A stretch of 64,000 nt of DNA from a virus, in IMG/VR virus record IMGVR_UViG_3300020183_004379, positions 19,409-83,408 of that record; one strand, 5' to 3'. Below the pieces are notes generated by a model, which was not told where the DNA came from, searched no databases, and was given only the letters and a program-made list of their open reading frames with translations. The translations under genes and the position numbers were made by a program. Shown one piece after another: positions 32,896 through 41,940 of this stretch; position 1 is the first letter of the stretch, and each line of letters starts with the position of its first letter.

Positions 32896-35556
32896 TTATT
32901 CAAAAGTAAACAAATTGTCAAATGTGGTTGTGATTTGAGTGTTCTCTGCTATGTTCCATTTTAGAACGCCCAAGAGATTTTCTACCTTTTGTTCCACAAT
33001 AGTTGTTTCCATGAGTGCATCGTCAAATGGCAGTTCTTTGAACCAGGTAGGAATATGCAATTCATCTGTGGGATATCCTACTGAGGTAAAGCCTAGTGGA
33101 TTATCTTTTAATTTACACACAATGGTTTTCATACCGTCCACAATGGCCATTGAGTAGTTGTCACCATGCATGCGTTTGAGATTGTTCCAGTTCATGGCTG
33201 CTCGCACATGACCTGGCATGTTGGCTCGGCCCAGTCGTTCTTCTTCACGAGTGAACTTGGTCAAGTTGTTCACACGCTTGGGTGTGCCTTTTTCCCAGGC
33301 TGGACGATCTTGAAACGCAATCTTGAACTCTCGCACTCGGTCATAAACATGTTCTTTGGCACATCCGGTTAGCACATCTTGTAGCAAACTGCTCAAGAAG
33401 TCTTGTACCACCTTGGGAGTATCGGATCGCTTTAGGTCCAGGCCCATGGCTTTGACCTTGCCTGGTTTTCCATGTGTGTCTAGTCTTGCACCTTCAAGAT
33501 CATATATCAGTACTGCATAACGCTTTTTCTTAATATATAGACCTTTTTCTGCTACAAGTTCTCGTCCACCTTTGATAAGCGACCCCATACTCCTTGGACA
33601 GTGACATGCCCGTTCCATAAACGCAGGGAAACTGGCATTGACTTGATCAGCGATGGTGTCATAGAGCTGTACACAGGTTTCTTTGTTCCACTCCATGCGT
33701 CCTGCGGCAACTTCTTCTCGTATAGCGGGCCAGGCTGTAAAATAGCAGCTATCAGTATCTCCATAGATGATACTTGCACCCACGTGATCGTACTCTCCCA
33801 TGATACACTCGTTAATATAAGCGTCCATGTGTCGCGCGATGATTCTTCCAGTGAGAGTAGTACTCTGACCAATTCGCTTGTCGAAGAAACGGCAACCTGG
33901 GTTGAGAATCGCTCCGTACAAACTGTTAAGATTAATCTTCTTGACCAACTGACGCTTGTCCCAAAAAGCAGTATCTTCAGCGGTGGTGGCTTCTCTTTTT
34001 TTAGCTTGCATCTCTTTTCGTTCTGCATACCACCTCTCTAGTAATCCAGGAATCACACCCTTCTTTTCATAAGTGAAGATTGTGCCGTTGGCACTGAGAA
34101 TCCAACTGCTGTTGCTGTCAAAGATTATGCGCCAGACTTCCGCAGCAGAATGCACGGTTGGGTCTGCACCCTCCCAGTCAATGGTAATTTCTGTGCCTGC
34201 CTGACATTCCATAACGGCTGTGTATTCCAAGGTACCAAACATGTTTTCCCATGCGTCAGCAAAACTGCTACCTGCATCCATTTTCTCCTTGATGTAACGA
34301 TCTGTCATGATTGGTCTTAGCTGACCAACAATGGTTTCTGGCCCCATGTTCAGCGCACGGATTGCACTAGGGTATAGGCTGTTGATATCAATGGCACCAA
34401 CCCAGTCATGCATGCCGGCTTTTGGAAACGCCACATAGGCCCCTGCTGCCTGTGTATCACCCTGACTGTCTCTACTGGTACGATTTGGAACTACCAGTCC
34501 CAGTTGATGTGCTTCGTTTATGATTGCCTGATCTGTTACGGCCACAGCACCCATGGTGGTTTGTAGTAGCACTGTGTTGTCATGTGCTAGTTCGTTGGCT
34601 AGATCCAGGAACCTGAGCTTCTTGTCAAGTTTGGCGACCAGCATAGCATCCTGCCGGTTGTAGTCGATGAATTTTTCAAAGTCTTTGTTGTACAGCTGAT
34701 CCAAGGTACCTTCGTAGGCAATTTTCCGTTCGTCAAGTTCGTATTCGCCAATGGCATCCAAACTGTAGGAGTGTCTTTCTTCATAAGTGTATTTCCTATA
34801 AAGTTGCATGTAATCCATATGCACACGACCGATCAAGTCGAAGGTCAGTGTCTCGGCACCAAAGCGTTCAAAGTATCTTTCCTTGGGATACTGACCCCAT
34901 AGACAAAATCTGCGAAGATCATCGCGACTGAGCACACGATTGGTACGCATCACAAGATAAGGAATATCAAATCCTTCACTGTTCCATCCGCTGAGTACAT
35001 CCGCATCATCAATGATGTCAAGAAATGTGTTTAGTAGATCAGCTTCGCGCTCAAATAAAAAACAGTTGTCGTATCTAGCTGCAATTTCTTCTGCTGTTTC
35101 CCAGCTCATGTTCTTGGGTGGAATGACCAGAGTTACCAGTTTGTTCATCCAGTCAAGGTATACTGTTACAGCGGTTATTGGATTGAAAGGATCTTCTGGT
35201 TTGGAAAAACCTCGCACTGGATCAAAGTCAACTTCAATATCAAAGAACGCAGTTTGCAGTTTGGGAGATTTAGCACCAAGGTAGTTGTGTTCGAGACAAC
35301 GAAATATAGGATTGATATCACTTTCCCACAGGCGTTTGCCTGAGTTGATCTTGATTTCTTTGTGATATTCTTTGCTGTTACGAGTGGCAAACCTGCTCAC
35401 TGGTGTGCCGTAAATTGTGCGGAACTTGCCGCGAGGATCATCGTAGTAGAAAATATATTCTGCGGGAAATTCTTTGTATTCTCTACCGCCGGCATTGCGC
35501 TCAACAACATAGATGCGATCTTTATCTCTGTCAAACAGAGCATCAACATAACTCAT
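32896..35556 (-). CDS. 43: Family B DNA polymerase (gp43-like)
   Basis: 886 residues, near T4 gp43 (898). Exonuclease motifs FFDIEVDFD, GWNSEGFDIPYL and YNRQDAMLV precede polymerase motifs AIDINSLYPS (A), KKINLNSLYGAI (B) and IYGDTDSCYF (C), with the catalytic aspartates in A and C. It replicates the phage genome with the gp45 clamp. I start at the ATG at 35556 because GGAG lies six bases upstream; an ATG four codons earlier lacks one. Confidence 0.97.
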   Translation of the reverse strand: MSYVDALFDRDKDRIYVVERNAGGREYKEFPAEYIFYYDDPRGKFRTIYGTPVSRFATRNSKEYHKEIKINSGKRLWESDINPIFRCLEHNYLGAKSPKLQTAFFDIEVDFDPVRGFSKPEDPFNPITAVTVYLDWMNKLVTLVIPPKNMSWETAEEIAARYDNCFLFEREADLLNTFLDIIDDADVLSGWNSEGFDIPYLVMRTNRVLSRDDLRRFCLWGQYPKERYFERFGAETLTFDLIGRVHMDYMQLYRKYTYEERHSYSLDAIGEYELDERKIAYEGTLDQLYNKDFEKFIDYNRQDAMLVAKLDKKLRFLDLANELAHDNTVLLQTTMGAVAVTDQAIINEAHQLGLVVPNRTSRDSQGDTQAAGAYVAFPKAGMHDWVGAIDINSLYPSAIRALNMGPETIVGQLRPIMTDRYIKEKMDAGSSFADAWENMFGTLEYTAVMECQAGTEITIDWEGADPTVHSAAEVWRIIFDSNSSWILSANGTIFTYEKKGVIPGLLERWYAERKEMQAKKREATTAEDTAFWDKRQLVKKINLNSLYGAILNPGCRFFDKRIGQSTTLTGRIIARHMDAYINECIMGEYDHVGASIIYGDTDSCYFTAWPAIREEVAAGRMEWNKETCVQLYDTIADQVNASFPAFMERACHCPRSMGSLIKGGRELVAEKGLYIKKKRYAVLIYDLEGARLDTHGKPGKVKAMGLDLKRSDTPKVVQDFLSSLLQDVLTGCAKEHVYDRVREFKIAFQDRPAWEKGTPKRVNNLTKFTREEERLGRANMPGHVRAAMNWNNLKRMHGDNYSMAIVDGMKTIVCKLKDNPLGFTSVGYPTDELHIPTWFKELPFDDALMETTIVEQKVENLLGVLKWNIAENTQITTTFDNLFTFE

Positions 35557-35629
35557 TCTATTCTCCATGTGCAGTTTCTAGCCTGCACTTGCTCTACATG
35601 CCGTTTTGTGTCCGACGAGACAAAAATAT

Positions 35630-35758
35630 TTAACGAAACAAATGATCAGTTATGTATTCACATAATCTAGCAAAACACAACGCACTGTACATCATAGTCC
35701 ACATCATGATGGCCATCAGTACCCAGTAAACAATAATTTCTAGTGCTATCAGTATCAT
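35630..35758 (-). CDS. 42-residue membrane peptide (very small gene)
   Basis: MILIALEIIVYWVLMAIMMW and following residues form a long hydrophobic helix with a short charged end. Its ATG overlaps the upstream stop as ATGA. The 35569-35629 stretch after it holds no gene, only the leader of DNA polymerase. Function unknown; membrane-active peptides of T4-like phages often affect the host envelope. Confidence 0.68.
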   Translation of the reverse strand: MILIALEIIVYWVLMAIMMWTMMYSALCFARLCEYITDHLFR

Positions 35759-36042
35759 GTGAGCATTCGTATCAAACCAACGGTGTCAATCGTGACCAAC
35801 AATAGGTAATTGGCCAACATACCAAAGGAACCACGACTATAAGCACACCCAGCGTATATAGCACAACCTGCAATCCAGATTGGGTACAGGACAAGAAGGG
35901 GTGGATTAGGCACGGTGAGGGCCATGACGATACTACAACCAATAGATATAGCCCAAGCAAGGACCTCAAATAAAAAACGAAGTTTATTACTCGAGTAGTC
36001 TTGTCTGATCCAGTTAGCGGTTCCACTTAGTATTTCGGTCAA
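35755..36042 (-). CDS. Small multi-pass membrane protein
   Basis: 95 residues with about three hydrophobic segments (FLFEVLAWAISIGCSIVMAL, LLVLYPIWIAGCAIYAG and MLANYLLLVTIDTVGL). No family recognised. Coupled by ATGA to the next gene and overlapping the DsbA-like gene upstream by 4 bases. Confidence 0.7.
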   Translation of the reverse strand: MTEILSGTANWIRQDYSSNKLRFLFEVLAWAISIGCSIVMALTVPNPPLLVLYPIWIAGCAIYAGCAYSRGSFGMLANYLLLVTIDTVGLIRMLT

Positions 36043-36299
36043 AGTGTCTTGCCTACAGTTTGCAAAATTGTATTTAATTCTTCATTTTCTTTGTTTGTCT
36101 CACCTAGCTTGGCTTTGTGAGCAATACGAATGGCCTTGCTTAACACAGCAGGTTTAATTTCCATTTCCTCAGCAATGGCTTTGACTGTGTCTTTGAGACC
36201 TTCTTGTAGTGTTTCGACTTCTTGCATGACCTGCATGCCTTCGTTAATCAATTGTGTGAGCTTGGCCTTTTCGGCGGAACCAAACATTCTAGTTGACAT
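36039..36299 (-). CDS. DsbA-like double-stranded DNA-binding protein
   Basis: 86 residues, all helical: a first helix (MFGSAEKAKLTQLINEGMQV), then VKAIAEEMEIKPAVLSKAIR and a KLGETNKENEELNTILQ helix. Size and order resemble T4 DsbA, which binds DNA near late promoters. The match is by pattern, not certainty. It has its own promoter. Confidence 0.55.
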   Translation of the reverse strand: MSTRMFGSAEKAKLTQLINEGMQVMQEVETLQEGLKDTVKAIAEEMEIKPAVLSKAIRIAHKAKLGETNKENEELNTILQTVGKTL

Positions 36300-36322
36300 G
36301 ATATCTCCTAATTGAAAATCAT

Positions 36323-36351
36323 ATTATACACTTTACTTACACACACTGCAA
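36323..36351 (-). promoter_or_regulatory. Probable sigma70-like promoter
   Basis: Minus strand: TTGCAG (36351-36346), 17-base spacer, perfect TATAAT (36328-36323). The weak -35 lowers confidence. It precedes the DsbA-like gene. Confidence 0.6.
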
Positions 36352-36364
36352 CACCTATGAACAA

Positions 36365-37138
36365 TTATTCACACTCGGCCCAGATCAAGTTTGTCCACTT
36401 TTTATACAGCCATGATCCTTTTGGCGGTATGCAGTTTCCTAGTTCCGGAAACCGTTCAATTCTATTTTGAACAACAATAGTAAATATTAAAACTATTCCT
36501 ACAATGAACATCAAAACCAGGCTCCAGCAGGTGATTTTATAAATGAACTTCTTGCGCTTTCGTCTGGCAATCTTATCAGTTTCCGCCTGTTTACGCATCT
36601 GTTGAGCTATGGCTAGCTTTTGCTCTTTGCCCATCACCTGCATCATGTCATTTACTTCGGTCCATAATGCGCCCAGCTCTGGAGGTGATTGGTATACCAT
36701 GATTTCTCGCAGTTCGGCGGCCATGTGCTCCAGCTGTTTTTTCATCAGCACTCGTTGCAGTGCTCTCTTGCCAATGCTGGCGTCACCAGTGTACACTTCG
36801 TTTTTGCTTCTACGCTCTTCTTCTTCAAAGATAGCAAAACACTTGTGGTAGTTGTCAAAGTATGTGCCCAGGTGATTGCCAATTTCTGTGTAGATGTTGG
36901 TGGTTTCACCGTCACGCTTGTTCAACTCAATAACGCGATTTTTTTCTGAGATATATTGATTTTTTTCTGCTACTGTGGGAGTGCGGTCTTTGAACTTGCG
37001 GTGAAATTGGTCATCAAGGTCCTTGAGAATGTCCTTGACATCTCCAGCGGCGCCTTTTATATCTTTATAAAGTTTGCACCCTTCTTTGACCAACTTGACC
37101 GCACCATTGGCCAGTGCAAACAGCGTTAACGGATCCAT
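36365..37138 (-). CDS. Coiled-coil phage protein with C-terminal membrane anchor
   Basis: 257 residues. A start like MDPLTLFALANGAVKLVKEG is, from memory, shared with T4-like cyanophages. Long charged helices follow; near residue 205 a basic patch (KIARRKRKKF) leads to a hydrophobic segment (WSLVLMFIVGIVLIFTIVV). Possibly a structural or membrane-docking protein; role unknown. The leader can form a hairpin covering the AGAGG near the ATG. Confidence 0.72.
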   Translation of the reverse strand: MDPLTLFALANGAVKLVKEGCKLYKDIKGAAGDVKDILKDLDDQFHRKFKDRTPTVAEKNQYISEKNRVIELNKRDGETTNIYTEIGNHLGTYFDNYHKCFAIFEEEERRSKNEVYTGDASIGKRALQRVLMKKQLEHMAAELREIMVYQSPPELGALWTEVNDMMQVMGKEQKLAIAQQMRKQAETDKIARRKRKKFIYKITCWSLVLMFIVGIVLIFTIVVQNRIERFPELGNCIPPKGSWLYKKWTNLIWAECE

Positions 37139-37208
37139 TCCTCTTTGATTCCCGGTTTTTCATTTTAATTGACGGAATCAGAGTTTGTAACTTAATTGAG
37201 CTCTAGAG

Positions 37209-37216
37209 TATTTATT
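37209..37216 (-). promoter_or_regulatory. T4-type late promoter-like box
   Basis: AATAAATA on the minus strand followed by C, at the junction after the desaturase stop, about 70 bases upstream of the gene starting at 37138. Confidence 0.5.
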
Positions 37217-37923
37217 TAGGATCGTAAGTGTGCAAGTCGCATGTGTTGTAATATGCGTATATAAAACCAACCAATATCAAATTCCCAAGGCTTTAACGAC
37301 AACTTTGGGTTAGCAGGGTCCAGATGATGATTATTGTGAAGCTCTTCGCCGCCAACAATAATACCCCATGGACTAATATTTCTAGATTGATCTCGTGTTT
37401 GGCCATTGCGATACCCCCAGGTGTGTGCTACGCCATTGATTACCCCTGCAGCCCAAAACGGTATCCATAGCATTTGTACCAGCCAGATGATCAAACCCAC
37501 AGGTCCAAACATCAACGAATTGATCACAGACAAAATCAACACTCCTGCCCAGGGATGAGCAGAGTAGATGTGCTGTTCTATCCAGTCGTCGGGAGTGCCT
37601 ACACCATAGTTTTCAATCATGAGTTTGTTTTTTGCAGCCTTGTTGTACAGCAGTGCCCCTCCAAACAATACTTGCCATATGCCGTATACCACGGGACTGT
37701 GGGGATCGCCTTCGCTGTCAGAGTGTTTATGATGCTTGCGATGCACAGCTACCCATTGTTTTGTGATCATGCCTGTAGTCAGCCACAGCCAAGCTCGCAT
37801 GAAGTGGACCACAATCGGATGAAATAAAACTGCACGGTGTGCCAGGCTGCGATGCAGATACAGAGTTACACACGCGATAGTGATGTGTGTGACTGTGAGT
37901 GTATATAAGATCTCGGTAATCAA
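37216..37923 (-). CDS. Fatty acid desaturase (acyl-CoA/acyl-lipid delta-9 type)
   Basis: 235 residues. Three histidine boxes of the membrane di-iron desaturases are complete: HRSLAH near residue 25, HRKHHKH near residue 62 and EELHNNHH near residue 195. Hydrophobic segments separate them. It would introduce a double bond in membrane fatty acids. It begins with TTG at 37923 overlapping the isocitrate lyase stop (TTGA) with a GAGG upstream, so translation is coupled. A host-derived metabolic gene carried by the phage. Confidence 0.9.
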   Translation of the reverse strand: MITEILYTLTVTHITIACVTLYLHRSLAHRAVLFHPIVVHFMRAWLWLTTGMITKQWVAVHRKHHKHSDSEGDPHSPVVYGIWQVLFGGALLYNKAAKNKLMIENYGVGTPDDWIEQHIYSAHPWAGVLILSVINSLMFGPVGLIIWLVQMLWIPFWAAGVINGVAHTWGYRNGQTRDQSRNISPWGIIVGGEELHNNHHLDPANPKLSLKPWEFDIGWFYIRILQHMRLAHLRS

Positions 37924-39194
37924 TGAAACTGTTCCTCTTCTGTGCTGCCTTTCAATGCCTGTGTTGAAGCATCTTTTTCTATGGTAGTGGTCACTCTATC
38001 GAAATAACTGGTACCTACTTCTCGCTGATGCTTGACTGCTTCAAATCCTCTGTCAGCGGCAGCGAACTCTTTCTCTTGTAGTTCCACAAATGCTGGCATG
38101 CCTTCCCTAGCATAGCCATGAGCCATATCAAACATATGGTAGTTAAGATTATGAAACCCAGCGAGTGTAATGAACTGGAACCGATAACCCATTGCTCCAA
38201 GCTCACGCTGGAAACGGCTAATTGTGTCTGCATCTAGATTCTTCCTCCAATTAAATGATGGTGAACAGTTGTATGCTAACATCTTGTTCGGGAAATGTCT
38301 ATGGATTCCTTCTGCAAAACGCCGCGCGAAATCAAGATCAGGTGTTCCAGTTTCACACCAGATAAGGTCTGCGTAGGGTGCGTAGGCGATTCCTCTGGCC
38401 AGAGCTTGATCGAATCCGTTGCGGGTGCGGTAGAATCCCTCTACAGTACGCTCGCCAGTGAGAAAAGGAAGATCACGATCATCTACATCGCTAGTGACAA
38501 GATTTCCAGCTTCGGCATCTGTGCGAGCAAGAAGGATGGTAGGAACGCCCAAGACATCGGCTGCCAGGCGAGCTGCCACCAGTTTGTTGACGGCTTCTTT
38601 TGTTGGTACAAGTACCTTGCCTCCCATATGGCCGCATTTTTTTACTGACGCCAGCTGATCTTCAAAATGCACTCCGGCAGCACCTGCTTCTATCATGTGC
38701 TTCATTAGCTCAAATGCATTTAGCACGCCACCGAACCCGGCCTCGGCATCGGCCACTATGGGTGCAAAAAAATCTCTGCTGCCGGTGCCTTCCATCCACT
38801 GGATCTGGTCTGCGCGGGCGAATGTGTTGTTGATCTTTCGCACCACTGCAGGAACTGAATCTACTGGATACAGGCTCTGATCCGGATACATCTCTCCTGC
38901 TGTGTTGGCATCACCTGCCACTTGCCAGCCTGACAGATATATGGCCTTGAGACCGGCCTTGACCTGTTGCAAGGCCTGCAGGCCTGTCATGGCTCCCAAG
39001 GTGTGTACATATGGTTCAGTCTGTAACAGTTCCCACAGGCGATTGGCACCTAGCTTGGCATGCGTGTGTTCCACTTGCCGGCTGCCTTGTAGGTCTACCA
39101 CATGCTCAGCAGAGTATTCGCGGCGCACACCGGCCCATCTGGGATTGATACTCCAGTCTTGCTGCATTTTTTTTATTCTTTGATCACGATTCAC
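37920..39194 (-). CDS. aceA: Isocitrate lyase
   Basis: 424 residues, near the E. coli AceA length (434). It splits isocitrate into succinate and glyoxylate, the first step of the glyoxylate shunt. ADAEAGFGG provides metal binding, the catalytic [12 protein letters not shown] is intact, and WKSWI-type N- and C-terminal segments look complete; no frameshift is seen. It sits among phage genes on the same strand, coupled to the desaturase. A late-promoter-like box is about 25 bases upstream of the ATG, so it is likely expressed late in infection. Confidence 0.96.
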   Translation of the reverse strand: MNRDQRIKKMQQDWSINPRWAGVRREYSAEHVVDLQGSRQVEHTHAKLGANRLWELLQTEPYVHTLGAMTGLQALQQVKAGLKAIYLSGWQVAGDANTAGEMYPDQSLYPVDSVPAVVRKINNTFARADQIQWMEGTGSRDFFAPIVADAEAGFGGVLNAFELMKHMIEAGAAGVHFEDQLASVKKCGHMGGKVLVPTKEAVNKLVAARLAADVLGVPTILLARTDAEAGNLVTSDVDDRDLPFLTGERTVEGFYRTRNGFDQALARGIAYAPYADLIWCETGTPDLDFARRFAEGIHRHFPNKMLAYNCSPSFNWRKNLDADTISRFQRELGAMGYRFQFITLAGFHNLNYHMFDMAHGYAREGMPAFVELQEKEFAAADRGFEAVKHQREVGTSYFDRVTTTIEKDASTQALKGSTEEEQFH

Positions 39195-39217
39195 AGTTGT
39201 TCCTTTTGATAAAGCAG

Positions 39218-39225
39218 TATTTACA
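39218..39225 (-). promoter_or_regulatory. Weak T4-type late promoter-like box
   Basis: TGTAAATA on the minus strand, two mismatches to TATAAATA, about 24 bases upstream of the aceA ATG, followed by a possible leader with GGAAC. Confidence 0.35.
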
Positions 39226-39861
39226 CTAATCGTAGGTAACTGTGTCGGAATCTCCTAGTCGCCATTTGGGGTTAGTCTCGCACACATATTTCTTTGTGCA
39301 GACCTTGAAGTCGGGAAACAGCATTTCTTTGGGGTTGCTAGCCGCGTCGAAGAACAGGCAGCGATTGTTGGGTTGCGCGGCATACTGTCCGTTGGCCAGC
39401 TGTATGAAATTAAAGCTCTTGTGGTCTTCAGGCCATTCGGAATAACTGGTGTCCAGGACATTTAGATCAGGCGCGGCATTGTCCACTGTGAACATGTAGT
39501 CGCCTGCGTACATGTTTTTGTCTTTGGCATAAAACTTGCATGTGAGATTGCGCAGGAACGCTTTCTGTATCACAGCGATGTCGTAGCTGAAACAGTCCCA
39601 TATCTGCAAGGTGTCTAAAGGTAAAAATTGCTCAGGGTCAATATCCTCTGTGCGTGACACATACGCATGCAGAGGTAGTTTGTCATAAAGTGCTCCATAG
39701 CGTGGAAGATAACTTTCTATACGAAATGCCTGGCTGCGCAGGCTCTTGATTGTGACCCAGATACAGGGTTCATACTCTCCATAGCCCTGTTTGAAATCGT
39801 ACAGGAATTCTTTTCGCACCCAGCAGTGCACCGGCGGGAGATTAGCGACCAGGAAGCTCAT
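39226..39861 (-). CDS. Conserved marine-phage protein ([14 protein letters not shown] type)
   Basis: 211 residues. Blocks such as [36 protein letters not shown] and [13 protein letters not shown] are, from memory, shared with T4-like marine phages and mostly beta-rich. No function known; virion association is possible. Overlaps the next upstream gene by 20 bases. Confidence 0.78.
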   Translation of the reverse strand: MSFLVANLPPVHCWVRKEFLYDFKQGYGEYEPCIWVTIKSLRSQAFRIESYLPRYGALYDKLPLHAYVSRTEDIDPEQFLPLDTLQIWDCFSYDIAVIQKAFLRNLTCKFYAKDKNMYAGDYMFTVDNAAPDLNVLDTSYSEWPEDHKSFNFIQLANGQYAAQPNNRCLFFDAASNPKEMLFPDFKVCTKKYVCETNPKWRLGDSDTVTYD

Positions 39862-40165
39862 GTTGTATTGATTTGATTTCTTTGAGATCTTGATGCGTTT
39901 GTTCCAGCAGAGTCTGCGCTGTGTCTACTCGTTGCAGGATGTCTGTCCACCAGAACACCATGTTGTACAGCGTTTTGACTACCCAGACGGTCCAAGCAGA
40001 GATGATCACAAACAAGGATCCGATGATCCACTGAGTGGTAATTCCAACAGTGCCGAGATCAAATACATGATATGCTGCCCATAGAAACAAAGTGCAAACA
40101 AATACCACAGCAGAGATTTTGTATCCCCACTGGCATTCTTTGCATGCAGTTGATGTTGGGGTCAT
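39842..40165 (-). CDS. Two-pass membrane protein
   Basis: 107 residues from the ATG at 40165, which overlaps the Dps stop as ATGA; an ATG eight codons earlier is possible. Two hydrophobic helices (SAVVFVCTLFLWAAYHVF and WIIGSLFVIISAWTVWVV) precede a charged helix. Conserved-looking in phages, function unknown. Confidence 0.74.
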   Translation of the reverse strand: MTPTSTACKECQWGYKISAVVFVCTLFLWAAYHVFDLGTVGITTQWIIGSLFVIISAWTVWVVKTLYNMVFWWTDILQRVDTAQTLLEQTHQDLKEIKSIQHELPGR

Positions 40166-40596
40166 TGCAGTGTAGAGCGTAACATCCATGAATGCTTGCG
40201 ATGTGCATCCATGCGATTGGCCAGGAAATCTGCTAGGCCTTCTTCACCTAACTCTGTTGCGATGTCAAACACATACTTCAAAATCTTTACCATTTTATCA
40301 CTATCATCTAACAACTCGGCGACCATATCGCCGTCGTCAGGAATACTGGTTTCATCTTCAATTTGACTCAACATACTGAATCTTGTGTAGCTGGCAGGAA
40401 CAAAAGCTCCAGCACTGCGAATTTCTTCTGCAAACTGATCAATGCTGCCATACACTTCCTCGTATATTTTGCCAAATAGATCATGTAGTTGACTGAAAAA
40501 AGGTCCAGTCACATTCCAGTGATAATTATGCGCTTTTAGATAAAAACTAAATTCACTTGCAAAAGCTATTTTCAGTGCTTTGTGTAGTTGTTCCAT
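40162..40596 (-). CDS. Dps-like ferritin family protein
   Basis: 144 residues. YLKAHNYHWNVTGPFFSQLH with a following helix DLFGKIYEEVYGSIDQFAEEI matches Dps proteins, where the His/Asp/Glu set at the subunit interface forms the ferroxidase centre. Dps dodecamers bind DNA non-specifically and oxidise iron with peroxide. There is no basic N-terminal tail here, so DNA binding is less sure. It could protect phage DNA or store iron. Confidence 0.85.
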   Translation of the reverse strand: MEQLHKALKIAFASEFSFYLKAHNYHWNVTGPFFSQLHDLFGKIYEEVYGSIDQFAEEIRSAGAFVPASYTRFSMLSQIEDETSIPDDGDMVAELLDDSDKMVKILKYVFDIATELGEEGLADFLANRMDAHRKHSWMLRSTLQ

Positions 40597-40612
40597 TGTG
40601 TTGTCCTAATAA

Positions 40613-41659
40613 TCAACTATCGTCTGCAGGAGCTGCTCTGGTGCCGCCACTGCCGTATCGAAAATTTTCTGCCAACTCCGATGACGACAATGATGGTTCT
40701 TGTGTAAGCAATCGCCAGGTACTTGCTACTTTAATATAAGTTTCGTCAACTTCTATCCAATTGGATTCATCTGTTTTGATATAGGTATTGGTAACTGGCT
40801 TCCATACACCATCTACTTTTACATAAGGCATAGAAACTGGTTCCAGCGATACGATCATATGTCCAGGAGTGCCACTTGTGCCACTTGATCCAACTTTTGC
40901 TGATACTCCGCCAGTGGCGTAAGTAGGTGTCACTGTGTATTCATCAATGCTGGGAGGAGTTCTACCACTGCCTGTGTATGTGGTCGCGCTTACAACTGCG
41001 CCACCAACTGAGGCTACAAAACTTGCACCAGTTCCTCCAGCTAACGCACCTTGGTCGCCGCTGCGTAGTCCGCCGTACACACCACCAAACTTTCCACCAC
41101 CACCACCACCGCCACCGCCACCGTCGCCGTTTTTACCTTGACCGTTTTGCCCAGTGCTACTGCTATTTGCACCAGTGGAAGGCGTTGCACTTGCATTTGC
41201 GCCGGCGGTAGTGCCAACATTGCCGCCGCCGCCGCCACCTCCTCCGCCGGCTGCAATAGCAATTATGGTATCATTAAGCAACAGTACTGATGCACCTCCT
41301 CCACCTCCGCCACTGCCAGAAGTGCCTCTTGCTCCGCAAGGCCCGCCTGTGCCGCCGCCGTAACGATTATTGCTAGTATCAATGTAAGATGCACCTGCTG
41401 CGCCACCAGAAGTGCGTTTACCATTAGTGCCTGCTATTCCTTTATCGCCAATACCAAATTCTAGTACATCTCCTGCGGAAAGATTAAGGACAATTTTAAT
41501 TGCATTACCGCAGGCTCCTGCACCCCCTGCGCCAGGATTATCGTCGCCGCCTGCTCCGCCGCCGGCACCCCATAGATAAACAGTAGCTTGTGGCTGAAAC
41601 CCAGCTGGTATTGTGATTCGTTGTGCGCGAGAAACAAATTGAAAATTGTACAAAGGCAT
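40613..41659 (-). CDS. Glycine-rich adhesin-like protein
   Basis: 348 residues. Six or more runs of glycines (GGGGGGGASV, GGGGGGGGGN, GGGGGGGGGGKF and others) divide the middle, separated by short variable segments. This is the hallmark of polyglycine-sandwich receptor-binding adhesins such as T-even gp38. The N-terminus (ITIPAGFQPQATVYLWGAGGG) also resembles a virion glycine-rich lectin-like domain. Expected to sit at tail fibre tips and fix host range. Confidence 0.75.
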   Translation of the reverse strand: MPLYNFQFVSRAQRITIPAGFQPQATVYLWGAGGGAGGDDNPGAGGAGACGNAIKIVLNLSAGDVLEFGIGDKGIAGTNGKRTSGGAAGASYIDTSNNRYGGGTGGPCGARGTSGSGGGGGGASVLLLNDTIIAIAAGGGGGGGGGNVGTTAGANASATPSTGANSSSTGQNGQGKNGDGGGGGGGGGGKFGGVYGGLRSGDQGALAGGTGASFVASVGGAVVSATTYTGSGRTPPSIDEYTVTPTYATGGVSAKVGSSGTSGTPGHMIVSLEPVSMPYVKVDGVWKPVTNTYIKTDESNWIEVDETYIKVASTWRLLTQEPSLSSSELAENFRYGSGGTRAAPADDS

Positions 41660-41661
41660 AG

Positions 41662-41940
41662 TTATTTTTTCGCAGTCTTGGCAGCATCTCGCCAGGCCTG
41701 TGCAGTTGGCGCTTTGGGATGATCTTTGTCTCTGCTGGTGCCTGCTTTCTTGCGTTTGTTCACATTGTAGTACAGGCCTTTGTTTTCTTCAGATTCCTCC
41801 ACTGGCACACAGTTGTTCACACGCACGCCGCCCTTCATCTTGGTGCCTTGTTTTTTGTAACCAGTCCAGCACTTGGGATCTAAACGCTGTTTGTCTTCAT
41901 TTTTTGCATCCAATGCTTCAAACAATTCGTATATTAACAT
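41662..41940 (-). CDS. Conserved small phage protein
   Basis: 92 residues. LDPKCWTGYKKQGTKMKGGV and VNNCVPVEESEENKG are, from memory, conserved in marine T4-like phages; the C-terminus is Lys-rich. Possibly a virion component. One base overlaps the upstream gene stop. Confidence 0.76.
   Translation of the reverse strand: MLIYELFEALDAKNEDKQRLDPKCWTGYKKQGTKMKGGVRVNNCVPVEESEENKGLYYNVNKRKKAGTSRDKDHPKAPTAQAWRDAAKTAKK

Noticed and set aside
33552-34028. Alternative open frames inside the DNA polymerase gene
   Set aside because: The polymerase motifs occupy the main frame; the others are shadows of it.
37139-37200. Possible hairpin covering the ribosome binding site of the gene at 37138
   Set aside because: CTCTGATTCC pairs with GGGAATCAAAGAG only in part; too weak to call a riboswitch.
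41041-41262. Proline- and histidine-rich open frames opposite the adhesin gene
   Set aside because: They are the complement of glycine-codon runs in the adhesin gene.
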